Assembly: GCA_947627155.1 (NCBI GenBank)
Contig: CANQUX010000019.1
Span: 1 to 33,113 of the forward strand
Length of the DNA: 33,113 nt
Source of the DNA: an uncultured Alphaproteobacteria bacterium
Lineage (GTDB): Bacteria > Pseudomonadota > Alphaproteobacteria > CAAHEQ01 > UBA3637
Direction: 5' to 3'
Numbering within the stretch: the first letter of the stretch is position 1; every line of letters begins with the position of its first letter. The position numbers and the translations under genes are program-made. Of the stretch, positions 12,945-21,336 are shown piece by piece. The notes beneath the pieces are model-generated. The model had not been told where the DNA came from. It did no database searches and saw only the letters and a list, made by a program, of their open reading frames with translations.

Positions 12945-14846
12945 TTATAATACCGGCAAACACTGTATATTTTTAGTTTTCAGCTTGCGACACGCTTGAG
13001 AGGCCTGCTGATTGCTTTGAAAACCGTAAATGCGCGCCCGAAAGATATTGTTGCTTTGCGTGACTTTAACAACGGTATTGTCAAAATGCCCCGCCCGCTG
13101 CGCTTTTTCGGCTTGCGTTTGCGCCCGGTTCATATTGGAAAATGCACCGACTTGAATACCCCATTTACCGGGCTTTTTCTTTTCGACTTTCGGTGTTTTG
13201 GGGGCCGGTTGTGGCGCCGGTGTCGGTTCGGCAGCTTGTTGGAGGGCTTGTTGGGGGGCAGGTGTCGGTTCGGTGGCTTGTTGTGGCGCCGGTGCTGCCG
13301 TCGGAGCCGAATCCGGCGTGACGGTCGGTTCGGCAGCTTGTGCCGGTTCAGGCGTTTGTGCCGGTTGTGCCGGTTGCGTTGAGGCCGCTGCTTCAGGCGC
13401 GGCGGGTTCTGTCGCTACGGGTTCGGTTGGCGCCGGCGTTTCAGGAGCGGCGACCGATTCGGTTGATACCGGTGTTTGTGTGACGGTTGTTTCAGGCGCT
13501 GCCGGCGCTTGTGTCGGTGCGGGAAGTGTTGATTCAGGTGCTGCCGGCGCGGGAAGGGTTGATTCGGGCGCGGCCGGTACTTCGGGAGCTTGTGTCGGTG
13601 CGGGAAGGGTTGATTCGGGCGTTGCCGGTACCGCTGCGGGTTCGGTTGATGCCGGTGTTTCAGAGGCTTCGGGAGGCGGTGTTTGGGCAACAGGAAGTTC
13701 TTTTTTCTGTTCCGCTGCCGATTCTGCCGCTTTCGTTGTTTCTACCGTCGGCGGTGTGGCTTTTTCTGCCGATTCGATCGGCTTTTCTGCTACGACTGCC
13801 GCTTGCGGCGCTTCGCTTTCCTCCTGATTATTATCACCTTGCTCTATTTCTTCCTCAACCGGCGCTTTCGCTTGCGCAACGGTTTTGGGCTTTGATAAGG
13901 TGTTAATGCGGGCTTTGGCAACGCTGTCGGATTGTTTTTTCGTTGAAGCCAGTCGCTTTTGCATAATCTTTAAATATTTTGTCATATTCGGCTTTTGAAC
14001 CGAATTGTTTAAAGAAGCATATTTTCCTTGATTTTTTAATTTTTGTAACACCGAGCGCGGTTTTTGTGTTGCCGTAAAGCCGCGATCCAACAATCCCATA
14101 ACCTGTTTATCGCGAATAGCGCCTGTTTTTTGCCCGATAACAACCGACACCAGCCGATTGTTTTTCCGTTTTGCCGTTGAAATAATATTATAACCCACGG
14201 CGGCCACATAACCGGTTTTTAACCCCTCCGCACCGGCATATTTTTGCGTGACGCGATTGTGTGTTTTATATTCCTTTCCCCGATACCAAAAATTTTCCTT
14301 TGAAAATAACTTATAATATTGCGGGAAATGATTGATTAAAGCAATGGTTAAAACCGCCATATCCCGTGCGGTTGTGACTTGTTCGGGATGATGCAGACCG
14401 GAGGCGTTTCGAAATTGCGTGTTCTTTAAACCCAATTGATGGGCAACTTCCGTCATCATTTTGGCAAAATCGGCTTCCGAGGGCGCCAACGCTTCCGCCA
14501 ACACAACGGCGGCATCATTCGCCGATTTGATAATTAACGCCATAACGGCATCTTTCACCCGAATGGTATCGCCCCGCTTTAAAAACATTTTGGAGCGCGG
14601 TTGTTTGGCCGCATGTGCCGAAATCGGCAATCTGTCGTCCATTTTGAGTAAGCCGTTTTCCAAGGCATTGAAGGTTAAATATAACGTCATTACTTTTGTT
14701 AAAGAGGCCGGATATTGCCGCACGGAAGCATTTTTCGATTCATAAATCAACCCGCTGGAGGTATCGGCAACCAAAGACGATACCGCACTTTCGGCATTGG
14801 CCGCCCAGCCGAAAACGAAAAAAAACAATAAAATAAATAAACGCAT
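12945..14846 (-). CDS. D-alanyl-D-alanine carboxypeptidase with C-terminal SPOR domain, 633 aa
   Basis: This exported penicillin-binding protein trims the terminal D-Ala of peptidoglycan stem peptides. A signal peptide (1-18, ending WAANA) precedes a peptidase S11 domain (about 20-270) with all three active-site motifs: SLTK (Ser48-Lys51), SAN (108-110) and KTG (210-212). Residues 310-550 form a very long Pro/Ala/Glu/Thr linker with recurring APEST, TPAP and TQAP units. The last 75 residues are a SPOR domain (WGIQVGAFSNMNRAQ...ARIYGF...), which binds denuded glycan at division sites. GAGG precedes the ATG. The linker is unusually long and compositionally repetitive, so its length may vary between strains. 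DacA-type function is secure; septal targeting is inferred from SPOR. Confidence 0.93.
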   Translation of the reverse strand: MRLFILLFFFVFGWAANAESAVSSLVADTSSGLIYESKNASVRQYPASLTKVMTLYLTFNALENGLLKMDDRLPISAHAAKQPRSKMFLKRGDTIRVKDAVMALIIKSANDAAVVLAEALAPSEADFAKMMTEVAHQLGLKNTQFRNASGLHHPEQVTTARDMAVLTIALINHFPQYYKLFSKENFWYRGKEYKTHNRVTQKYAGAEGLKTGYVAAVGYNIISTAKRKNNRLVSVVIGQKTGAIRDKQVMGLLDRGFTATQKPRSVLQKLKNQGKYASLNNSVQKPNMTKYLKIMQKRLASTKKQSDSVAKARINTLSKPKTVAQAKAPVEEEIEQGDNNQEESEAPQAAVVAEKPIESAEKATPPTVETTKAAESAAEQKKELPVAQTPPPEASETPASTEPAAVPATPESTLPAPTQAPEVPAAPESTLPAPAAPESTLPAPTQAPAAPETTVTQTPVSTESVAAPETPAPTEPVATEPAAPEAAASTQPAQPAQTPEPAQAAEPTVTPDSAPTAAPAPQQATEPTPAPQQALQQAAEPTPAPQPAPKTPKVEKKKPGKWGIQVGAFSNMNRAQTQAEKAQRAGHFDNTVVKVTQSNNIFRARIYGFQSNQQASQACRKLKTKNIQCLPVL

Positions 14847-14935
14847 TTTTACCTCGCTTTGTGAAGAGTATACAGATAAAACCTTAACAGATGATAAACA
14901 AAGCCTCTTTTTTTATATGAATTTTAGAATATTCG

Positions 14936-14963
14936 TTGATTTTTTTTGAAATCGGCATATTAT
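14936..14963 (+). promoter_or_regulatory. Candidate uvrC promoter
   Basis: TTGATT (14936-14941), 16 bases, TATTAT (14958-14963). With normal spacing transcription would begin at or next to the ATG at 14970. Confidence 0.45.
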
Positions 14964-14969
14964 AACCGT

Positions 14970-16787
14970 ATGGAGGTTAAACAAAAACAACGGGGCGCGG
15001 CGCTCTTGCGCCAAAAGCTCAAAAAAATGACACATAAAGCCGGTGTTTATCGCATGCTCGATGAAAACGGCACGGTTTTATATGTGGGAAAAGCCAAAAA
15101 CTTAAAAAACAGGCTTACGAACTATACGCAAACGGAACGGTTGTCCGATCGTATCAGGCAAATGGTATCGAAAGTGGCCGATTTAATGGTGATTGAAACC
15201 GCCGGTGAAACGGAAGCGTTTTTGCTGGAAAACGATTTAATTAAAAAGTTTCGCCCGTTTTATAACGTGTTGTTGAAAGATGATAAAAGTTATCCCTATA
15301 TCGTGATTACCGATGAAGAAGTGCCGCGGTTATTAAAATATCGCGGCGAGCGTCGCTTAAAAGGCGCTTATTTCGGGCCGTTTCTATCGGGATTAGCCGT
15401 GCAGCAGGCTTTAAAGGAACTTCAAAAAATTTTCGGTTTGAGAACGTGTAACAATACCTATTTTTACAATCGGTCAAGGCCGTGTTTGTTATATCAGATT
15501 AAACGGTGCAGCGGGCCGTGTTGCGCGTGTATCGATTTAAAGGCGTATCAGGCAAGCGTTCGAGAAGCCAAGGCGTTTTTAAAAGGCGAAAAAACGCAAA
15601 TTCAAAAACAGTTGCAAAAACAAATGGATTTGCTTGCCGCTGCCGAAAAATATGAAGAAGCCGCCGTTATCAGAGATAAAATTTTGGCACTTAATCAAAT
15701 TCAGGATACCGATTCCGATCAAATGCCCAAGCAAACGGATATTGCCGTTTTGGCAAAAAATGACGGCAAAATATGTGTTCAGGTGTTTTTTTATCGCGCC
15801 GGCCATGCCGAAGGAAATGTGTCGCAAGTGTTTGATGAGGCGGAAGAAACTTCCGAAACGCTTTCTTCCTATTTAATGCAGCTTTATGATAAAATTCCCG
15901 CCCCGAAGCAGATTTTCTTAAATATATCGCCGGAAAAAGGCTTGCAGGAGGCACTCACCTTAAAAGCAGGTTATCCGGTGCGGTTCATCGAGCCGCCTTA
16001 TCGGGGCGGGCGGAAAAAACGGGTGGAGCAGGCCTTTCAAAATGCATTGAATACCTTGAAACGATTGGAAAATGATGCGAGCGGTCATCAGGCATGGGAG
16101 GAATTGCGCGCGTTGTTGGAAATTGATGAGCTGATTAAAGTTGAAGTGTATGATAACTCGCATTTGCAGGGAACGGCTGCCGTGGGTGCCATGATTGCCG
16201 CCGATCAAAACGGCTTTTTGAAAAAAGACTATCGGCGTTTCAACATTGATGGGACACTGGCCAAAACAAACGATGATTTCGGTATGATGAAAGAAGTGAT
16301 GAGTCGGCGTTTAAAACGCGGATTAAGCGAAAACAATTTGCCGAGTGCCATGCTGATTGACGGCGGAAAGGGGCAGCTTTCGGCGGTGTTGGAAATAATG
16401 AACGAATTAAATATTCATAATATTGCCTTGTTGGCGGTTGCCAAAGGCGTTGAACGCAATGCCGGTAAAGAAACACTGTTTTTGGGAACGCGCCCGAATG
16501 AAGAAATTCATTTGGATTTAAAAAGCAATCTCATTCATTTGATTCAGCGCCTGCGTGATGAAGCGCATCGGTTCGCCATCGGCTCGCATCGCATGCGGCG
16601 GGCGCGCAACATGTTCCACGAAACCCTGCTGGATATTGAAGGAATCGGCGAAAAGCGCAAAAAAATGCTGCTGCGTCATTTCGGTTCGCCGCGTGCCATT
16701 GCCGGTGCGTCGTTGGAGCAAATTAAGCATGTGGAGGGAATAAATGAAAAAATTGCAAAAAAAGTGTATACATTTTATCACGATTAG
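14970..16787 (+). CDS. uvrC: Excinuclease ABC subunit C, about 605 aa
   Basis: It makes both incisions around DNA lesions after UvrA/UvrB recognition. An N-terminal GIY-YIG nuclease (GVYRML, VLYVGKAKNLKNRL) is followed by a four-Cys cluster motif (RTCNN, RPCLLYQIKRCSGPCC). A UVR domain (AAAEKYEEAAVIRDKI) comes next, then the RNase-H-like second nuclease (VEVYDNSHLQG, DDFGMMKEVMSRR, LIDGGKGQLSAV) and tandem helix-hairpin-helix motifs (DIEGIGEKRKKMLLRHFG). Length is typical. The start is uncertain: no ribosome binding site precedes the ATG at 14970 or at 14946, and the likely promoter ends at the ATG, so a leaderless transcript is possible. pgsA follows after 34 bases and is probably co-transcribed. 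Confidence 0.95.
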   Translation: MEVKQKQRGAALLRQKLKKMTHKAGVYRMLDENGTVLYVGKAKNLKNRLTNYTQTERLSDRIRQMVSKVADLMVIETAGETEAFLLENDLIKKFRPFYNVLLKDDKSYPYIVITDEEVPRLLKYRGERRLKGAYFGPFLSGLAVQQALKELQKIFGLRTCNNTYFYNRSRPCLLYQIKRCSGPCCACIDLKAYQASVREAKAFLKGEKTQIQKQLQKQMDLLAAAEKYEEAAVIRDKILALNQIQDTDSDQMPKQTDIAVLAKNDGKICVQVFFYRAGHAEGNVSQVFDEAEETSETLSSYLMQLYDKIPAPKQIFLNISPEKGLQEALTLKAGYPVRFIEPPYRGGRKKRVEQAFQNALNTLKRLENDASGHQAWEELRALLEIDELIKVEVYDNSHLQGTAAVGAMIAADQNGFLKKDYRRFNIDGTLAKTNDDFGMMKEVMSRRLKRGLSENNLPSAMLIDGGKGQLSAVLEIMNELNIHNIALLAVAKGVERNAGKETLFLGTRPNEEIHLDLKSNLIHLIQRLRDEAHRFAIGSHRMRRARNMFHETLLDIEGIGEKRKKMLLRHFGSPRAIAGASLEQIKHVEGINEKIAKKVYTFYHD

Positions 16788-16821
16788 CGTATAATGAAAA
16801 AAAAATATCAAAGGACGAAAA

Positions 16822-17640
16822 ATGACACGAAAACAAATTAAAAAACAGAATAAAAACAAAACATTAACACCGAAGAAAAAAAATGATTCTTTAACCGATC
16901 CCGCTTTTAAAACGAATCGGAAAAAAGCACAAATACCCTTAAAATCTGATGCTTTGAGGGATTCTGATGCTCAAATAACGTCGCAACCGAATGATTTTTC
17001 GGAAATGAAAACAACGCTTTCGGAAACCACATCGGCTGTTGCGGCAGCCATCGCGCAAGCACCGAAGAAATTGCATAAAAAAATGAATATTCCCAATATG
17101 CTCACATTGTTTCGCATTTGGGCCATTCCCGCCATTGTGTTTACATTTTTCTTTGATACGCGCTTGGCGGCATGGATTGGAGTGGCGTTGTTTCTTTTGG
17201 CGGCCATCAGCGATTATATGGACGGTTATTTGGCACGGCATTTAAATCAATTGTCGCGATTCGGGCGGGTGTTAGATCCCATTGCCGATAAGCTGTTAAT
17301 CGGCTCTATTTTGCTGATGTTGGCCTTTACGGCGCGTTTGGGTGATTACGGTATTATTCCCGCCGTGATTATTTTGTGTCGGGAAATATTGGTATCGGGA
17401 TTAAGAGAGTTTTTAGCAGAAATTAAAGTCGGCTGTCCGGTCACGCGGTTGGCAAAATGGAAAACGGCATGTCAAATGACGGCTTTACCCATGTTAATGG
17501 TGTGTGAGCCGGCGTTCAGCGGCTTTTTATCCGATGTGTTTTATTATGTCGGGCATTTGGCGCTGTGGGGCGCGGCATTGTTAACGGTCATGACGGGGTA
17601 TGATTATTGGAAATCGGGTCGAAAATATATGGACGAATAA
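16822..17640 (+). CDS. pgsA: CDP-diacylglycerol-glycerol-3-phosphate 3-phosphatidyltransferase with N-terminal extension, 272 aa
   Basis: It makes phosphatidylglycerol-phosphate in the inner membrane. The CDP-alcohol phosphotransferase signature is intact: D131-x2-D134-G135-x2-A138-R139-x8-G148-x3-D152-x3-D156. The usual PgsA start corresponds to MNIPNMLTLFRI at residue 88. The ATG at 16822 has AAAGGA at the right distance and the internal Met has none, so the 87-residue Lys/Ser/Thr-rich hydrophilic extension is probably real and cytosolic. Its role is unknown. Four to five membrane helices follow. It lies 34 bases downstream of uvrC and ends at a strong terminator. Confidence 0.92.
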   Translation: MTRKQIKKQNKNKTLTPKKKNDSLTDPAFKTNRKKAQIPLKSDALRDSDAQITSQPNDFSEMKTTLSETTSAVAAAIAQAPKKLHKKMNIPNMLTLFRIWAIPAIVFTFFFDTRLAAWIGVALFLLAAISDYMDGYLARHLNQLSRFGRVLDPIADKLLIGSILLMLAFTARLGDYGIIPAVIILCREILVSGLREFLAEIKVGCPVTRLAKWKTACQMTALPMLMVCEPAFSGFLSDVFYYVGHLALWGAALLTVMTGYDYWKSGRKYMDE

Positions 17641-17661
17641 TGCTTTTCTGACATTCATTTC

Positions 17662-17699
17662 AAAGGCGGCTTATCAATAAATTGAAAGTCGCTTTTTTT
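17662..17699 (+). terminator. Terminator after uvrC-pgsA
   Basis: AAAGGCGGCTT-TCAAT and ATTGA-AG-TCGCTTT form a long stem ending in a T-run. Confidence 0.85.
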
Positions 17700-17721
17700 G
17701 TGTCATTTTTTGACTCAAAGC

Positions 17722-17750
17722 TTGCTTTTTGTGTGAAAATCGGGTATACT
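17722..17750 (+). promoter_or_regulatory. Promoter of the 413-aa gene
   Basis: TTGCTT (17722-17727), 17 bases, TATACT (17745-17750), 41 bases before the start codon. Confidence 0.7.
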
Positions 17751-17791
17751 GATTAAAAATCAAGTAATTAAAGAGAAAGCCCGATTGAAAA

Positions 17792-19033
17792 ATGTTTGTT
17801 AAGAATAAAACGGTTTATCATCTCTCCGTTTATGATAATTTAACCGGCCCGCGCGCGGGTTACGGGTTGAACGGAACGGGTTTTTATACCGCTGATACAC
17901 AAGAAGGGGCTTTATATTTTTATGAGTTTTGCAGTACCGAAAAAGGATTACCGAATTTCATTTTTATCAACGGAACATGGTTTAACAGCAGTTTTTATGA
18001 AGATGTGTTTTTAAAATCGCAAGGAATTATCGATGAATCAACGCCCGTGGGTAAAAAAAACGGTATGTCGTTTATGAAGATTTTAGTGAATGAATTGAAA
18101 GAAAAAGGAAACGAAGGCACTGTTTCGCGAACGGAATGGGAAAAAATGTTGGCGAATAAAAATCTTTTCGGGAATGACAGGTGGCGAACAGATCATGCTC
18201 TTCGGGCGGCGTTTTTGCAAAAATTTGCTGATGTGCCTTTGAAAGTGAAAACTGCCGAAAAATTTAATATCAGTTTATATAAAGCGGTTGTCACGGGTAA
18301 TTTTTTGCAGGCCCGTTCATTGGAAAAAAAGCGTTTAACGTTGGCAGATAACGGCTATACGGATTTTGACACGCAAACGCTGTGCAACATTATGAAACTG
18401 GATGATCCTTTCAAAAATCCGAATGCGTTTATTGAGGCGGCAAGTCATGAGGGTTCTTTGTTGATGGAAACATATGATGACTATGATAGGCAAGCCGATA
18501 AAATGCTCAATCCCTTAACGAAAAATGAGTTGCGAATTTTTAAAAACGCTTTAAATGAGTTAAATGAAGCCTCAAAACGGTGGCAAAACAGCCGGAATAC
18601 AGTTCAAAATCACTTAAATTTAATGTCTGATCCCGGCGTGTGGAATATGGATTTTGAAGTCGAGCCGTTTCACACGGAGGATATTTTGAAACGCAGTGAA
18701 TTGGAAATGAAAAACACGATTTCAAAGGCAGAAAAGGTGTTGAAATATGCCTTGTTGCATTTACCGGTAGAAAATATTTGGAAAGGTCGAAACAATCAAG
18801 AATACAGTCGGTATAATATTGATGTTTTAAATTTTGACGGTTTGATTTATAAGGCTCTTAATTATCAATCGCATTATTATATTGTGCGCAATTTAAAGGC
18901 AATTGAATTGAAGGAGGTCAAAAAGATAAATACAAACAATGATTGGCAAAAAATTAAAAAAGCCTCTCCGCAAAAGAGTTATGAAAAATGTCTTTCAAAT
19001 ACGTTCTCCCGTGAAAAAGAACATTCATTTTGA
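17792..19033 (+). CDS. Unrecognised cytosolic protein, 413 aa
   Basis: I do not recognise a family. There is no signal peptide or membrane segment. The N-terminal 90 residues are rich in aromatics and Asn/Gly (YHLSVYDNLTGPRAGYGLNG, YFYEFCSTEKG, FINGTWFNSSFYED). The middle (100-330) is helical and charged. The C-terminal 80 residues contain many Tyr/Asn (GRNNQEYSRYNIDVL, YQSHYYIVRN). The ribosome binding site before the ATG at 17792 is poor. The TGA at 19031 is followed in frame by 21 coding-like codons (KDAIDDKLKTAKLKWKMFSIF) up to a TAA at 19097, so the annotated end may reflect a recent nonsense change. It has its own promoter and stands alone. Confidence 0.75.
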   Translation: MFVKNKTVYHLSVYDNLTGPRAGYGLNGTGFYTADTQEGALYFYEFCSTEKGLPNFIFINGTWFNSSFYEDVFLKSQGIIDESTPVGKKNGMSFMKILVNELKEKGNEGTVSRTEWEKMLANKNLFGNDRWRTDHALRAAFLQKFADVPLKVKTAEKFNISLYKAVVTGNFLQARSLEKKRLTLADNGYTDFDTQTLCNIMKLDDPFKNPNAFIEAASHEGSLLMETYDDYDRQADKMLNPLTKNELRIFKNALNELNEASKRWQNSRNTVQNHLNLMSDPGVWNMDFEVEPFHTEDILKRSELEMKNTISKAEKVLKYALLHLPVENIWKGRNNQEYSRYNIDVLNFDGLIYKALNYQSHYYIVRNLKAIELKEVKKINTNNDWQKIKKASPQKSYEKCLSNTFSREKEHSF

Positions 19034-19128
19034 AAAGATGCGATTGATGATAAATTAAAGACGGCAAAGTTAAAATGGAAAATGTTTTCTATTTTTTAAT
19101 GCAAAACGATAATAGTCCGCGACAAACA

Positions 19129-19162
19129 AAAAAATGTCCGCCTTTAAAGCGGACGTTTTTTT
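19129..19162. terminator. Bidirectional terminator between the 413-aa gene and rpmJ
   Basis: GTCCGC and GCGGAC pair across CTTTAAA, with A-run and T-run flanks. Confidence 0.9.
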
Positions 19163-19175
19163 AACCCTTTCGAAA

Positions 19176-19301
19176 TTAACCCTGTTTGGCTTTTAATTTC
19201 GGTTTCAGCTTGTTAATCACGTATACCCGACCTTTGCGGCGAACAACTTTGCAGTTTTTATCCCGTGTTTTAGCTGATTTTAATGAACAACGAACTTTCA
19301 T
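19176..19301 (-). CDS. rpmJ: Ribosomal protein bL36, 41 aa
   Basis: This small basic protein of the 50S subunit reads [31 protein letters not shown], then a Lys-rich tail ending KAKQG. The 41-residue form with [12 protein letters not shown] is the one common in alphaproteobacteria. The zinc-ligand set is reduced (Cys5 and Cys17 remain), as is usual for this form. The in-frame upstream extension to 19445 is rejected because AAAGGGTCAGG sits just before the Met at 19301. Confidence 0.95.
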   Translation of the reverse strand: MKVRCSLKSAKTRDKNCKVVRRKGRVYVINKLKPKLKAKQG

Positions 19302-19378
19302 AACCTGACCCTTTCCTGCTAAAAAATTAAACTGTTGCGTTAAATTACCAAAAAAAAATTGTTTTGTCAAGCGGTTTT

Positions 19379-20875
19379 TTATTTTTTTGCGGTTTTTCGT
19401 TTGATAAAACAAAATAAAAAGATGAATCCCGTTAAAGTCAGCCACAAAACATTGCCGTAACGTGCATAAACGGTTGGCGGTAAAGCGCGCGGTAAAGAAG
19501 AATCGACAACACCCGCCTGATTTAACGGCAGTGATTTTTCAATAAGACCGTACGGGTTAATGACGGCACTGATTCCCGTGTTGGCGGCGCGTGCAACGGG
19601 TAAACCTTCCTCAACGGCACGCAACTGCGCCATTCCCAAGTGTTGATAAGGCCCCGCCGACAGGCCGTACCAACCGTCATTCGTTACATTGATAATCCAA
19701 TCGGGACGCGGCTTTTTCGGCGCAACGGCATGCGGAAAAATAATTTCATAGCAAACCGAAACGGCAGCGGGCGGGGCTTTGGGAATATGATGCGTGGTAA
19801 CGCCTTGCCCTGCAACAAAGTCACTGTCAATCGGCACAACTTTTTCTAACGGTAGCCATTGCCGCAGCGGAACATATTCGCCGAACGGCACCAGATGCGA
19901 TTTATCGACATAACCCACAATATCGGCCAGATCGTTTAACAGAAAAACGCTGTTTGCCAATTGTTTTTTGGCCTGATTAACAACGCGTAAACCACCGGTG
20001 ATTAACGTTCCGCCTTGACGAACGGCACTCATCAGGCGCAATCGTTCGTTTGTGTTCAGCTCAATTAAATAGGGAAGGGCCGATTCCGGCCAGATAACAT
20101 GGGTGATCGAGGCATTGTTTTCACGCGACAGACGCAAAAGCTTGGAAATGTTTTCTTCCCTCTTTTCGGCATTCCATTTGAGTGTTTGAGCTATGTTCGG
20201 CTGCACCAGACGCAAATGCACACCGAAAACCGATTCGTTTTGTGCCTGATATAAACGAAGCGCGCCGCCGCCCGTGATGAGAAACATTAAAAGAAGGGAA
20301 AAATAAAGCGGCTTTTTGTTCGGAAACAGCGCCGGCGATGAAAATGCAACCAATGTAACGAACGACAGTCCGTAAACCCCGAAAACGGAGGCAAATTGCA
20401 AAACATACGGATAATCCGTCCAAATCGATCCGATTAAATTCCATGGGAAACCCGTTAAAAACCAGGATCGAATCCATTCAAAAAACACAAAAAAGCAGGC
20501 AAATGTCAGCCAACGCCGAACGCCTGCCGGTACCAAGCGGGCAAACAGCGCCGGAAACAGCCAAAATAAGCCGAAAAATATGCCCATTCCCGCCAATGCC
20601 GGCGCAATGAAAATGGCAAATTGGCCGCCGTCAATCAATAAGGCATTGGCAATCCACGTCATGGAGGTAATGCCTGTGCCGGCACCGTAGCAGAAGAAAA
20701 TACCGGCCGTTTGTCTTTTGTTGATGCCGTTATTTAAGTTTTTGATTAAAAAAGAAAAAGCCAAAATTAAAATCGGGAAGAAAAAATAAGGCGCATAGGC
20801 ATAGGCGCTGAACAGCCCTAAAATAAATGATGTTAAATAAGCGTGTTTCATTATTAAACGATAAAAAGAAGTCAT
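19379..20875 (-). CDS. lnt: Apolipoprotein N-acyltransferase, 498 aa
   Basis: This inner-membrane enzyme adds the third acyl chain to bacterial lipoproteins. Several N-terminal membrane helices (residues about 10-215) are followed by a periplasmic nitrilase-like domain with the catalytic elements WPESALPYL (Glu), the Lys region [18 protein letters not shown] and [11 protein letters not shown] (Cys). A last membrane helix ([14 protein letters not shown]) and a basic tail close the protein. Length is normal. Its start codon overlaps the stop of the DUF192 gene in an ATGA, so translation is probably coupled. Confidence 0.96.
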   Translation of the reverse strand: MTSFYRLIMKHAYLTSFILGLFSAYAYAPYFFFPILILAFSFLIKNLNNGINKRQTAGIFFCYGAGTGITSMTWIANALLIDGGQFAIFIAPALAGMGIFFGLFWLFPALFARLVPAGVRRWLTFACFFVFFEWIRSWFLTGFPWNLIGSIWTDYPYVLQFASVFGVYGLSFVTLVAFSSPALFPNKKPLYFSLLLMFLITGGGALRLYQAQNESVFGVHLRLVQPNIAQTLKWNAEKREENISKLLRLSRENNASITHVIWPESALPYLIELNTNERLRLMSAVRQGGTLITGGLRVVNQAKKQLANSVFLLNDLADIVGYVDKSHLVPFGEYVPLRQWLPLEKVVPIDSDFVAGQGVTTHHIPKAPPAAVSVCYEIIFPHAVAPKKPRPDWIINVTNDGWYGLSAGPYQHLGMAQLRAVEEGLPVARAANTGISAVINPYGLIEKSLPLNQAGVVDSSLPRALPPTVYARYGNVLWLTLTGFIFLFCFIKRKTAKK

Positions 20876-21336
20876 GGGTTATCCTTTTGCGGCGGGCAAA
20901 TGATTTTATCACCCGATTGAATATTATTTTGGCGCACATATCCCGCATTTACTTCAATCACACCCCAAACCGGCATGGGGGTTGTGATAATTGTTTCGTC
21001 CTGCGGAACGGCATTTTCATGAATATGGACAATTTCAAATTGTTTGTTAAAAAACATCATATCCAGCGGAATATAGGTGTTTTTCATCCACATACTGCCC
21101 TTTTGAAGCGTATCGAACAAAAAAAGCATACCGTTATTTGCCGGCAATGTTTTTCGAAACATAAGCCCCAGTGTACGCTTTTGCATGGTATCGGCCACTT
21201 CCAGTTGCAAGGGAAATGAAGCCTCTTTTGTAACGATTTGACAGGTGTTGACAGGCGATTCTTTCAGAAAAAAATAGGCGGAAATTAAAAGAAAACCCAG
21301 CAGAACAATGATAAGGCGTGAAAATATTTTCATCAT
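20872..21336 (-). CDS. DUF192 family membrane-anchored/exported protein, 154 aa
   Basis: A single N-terminal hydrophobic helix (MMKIFSRLIIVLLGFLLISA) acts as signal or anchor. The DUF192 domain follows: QLEVADTMQKRTLGLMFRKTL, GMLFLFD, SMWMKNTYIPLDMMFF and GVIEVNAGYV. The family is widespread and its biochemical role is not established. The start at 21336 is chosen because it overlaps the dnaB stop as ATGA; the frame further upstream is out-of-frame dnaB. It is sandwiched between dnaB and lnt with overlaps at both ends, so its expression is tied to both. Confidence 0.85.
   Translation of the reverse strand: MMKIFSRLIIVLLGFLLISAYFFLKESPVNTCQIVTKEASFPLQLEVADTMQKRTLGLMFRKTLPANNGMLFLFDTLQKGSMWMKNTYIPLDMMFFNKQFEIVHIHENAVPQDETIITTPMPVWGVIEVNAGYVRQNNIQSGDKIICPPQKDNP

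Noticed and set aside
13198-13906. Long plus-strand frames opposite the carboxypeptidase linker
   Set aside because: They are antisense to a Pro/Ala-rich coding stretch and have no RBS.
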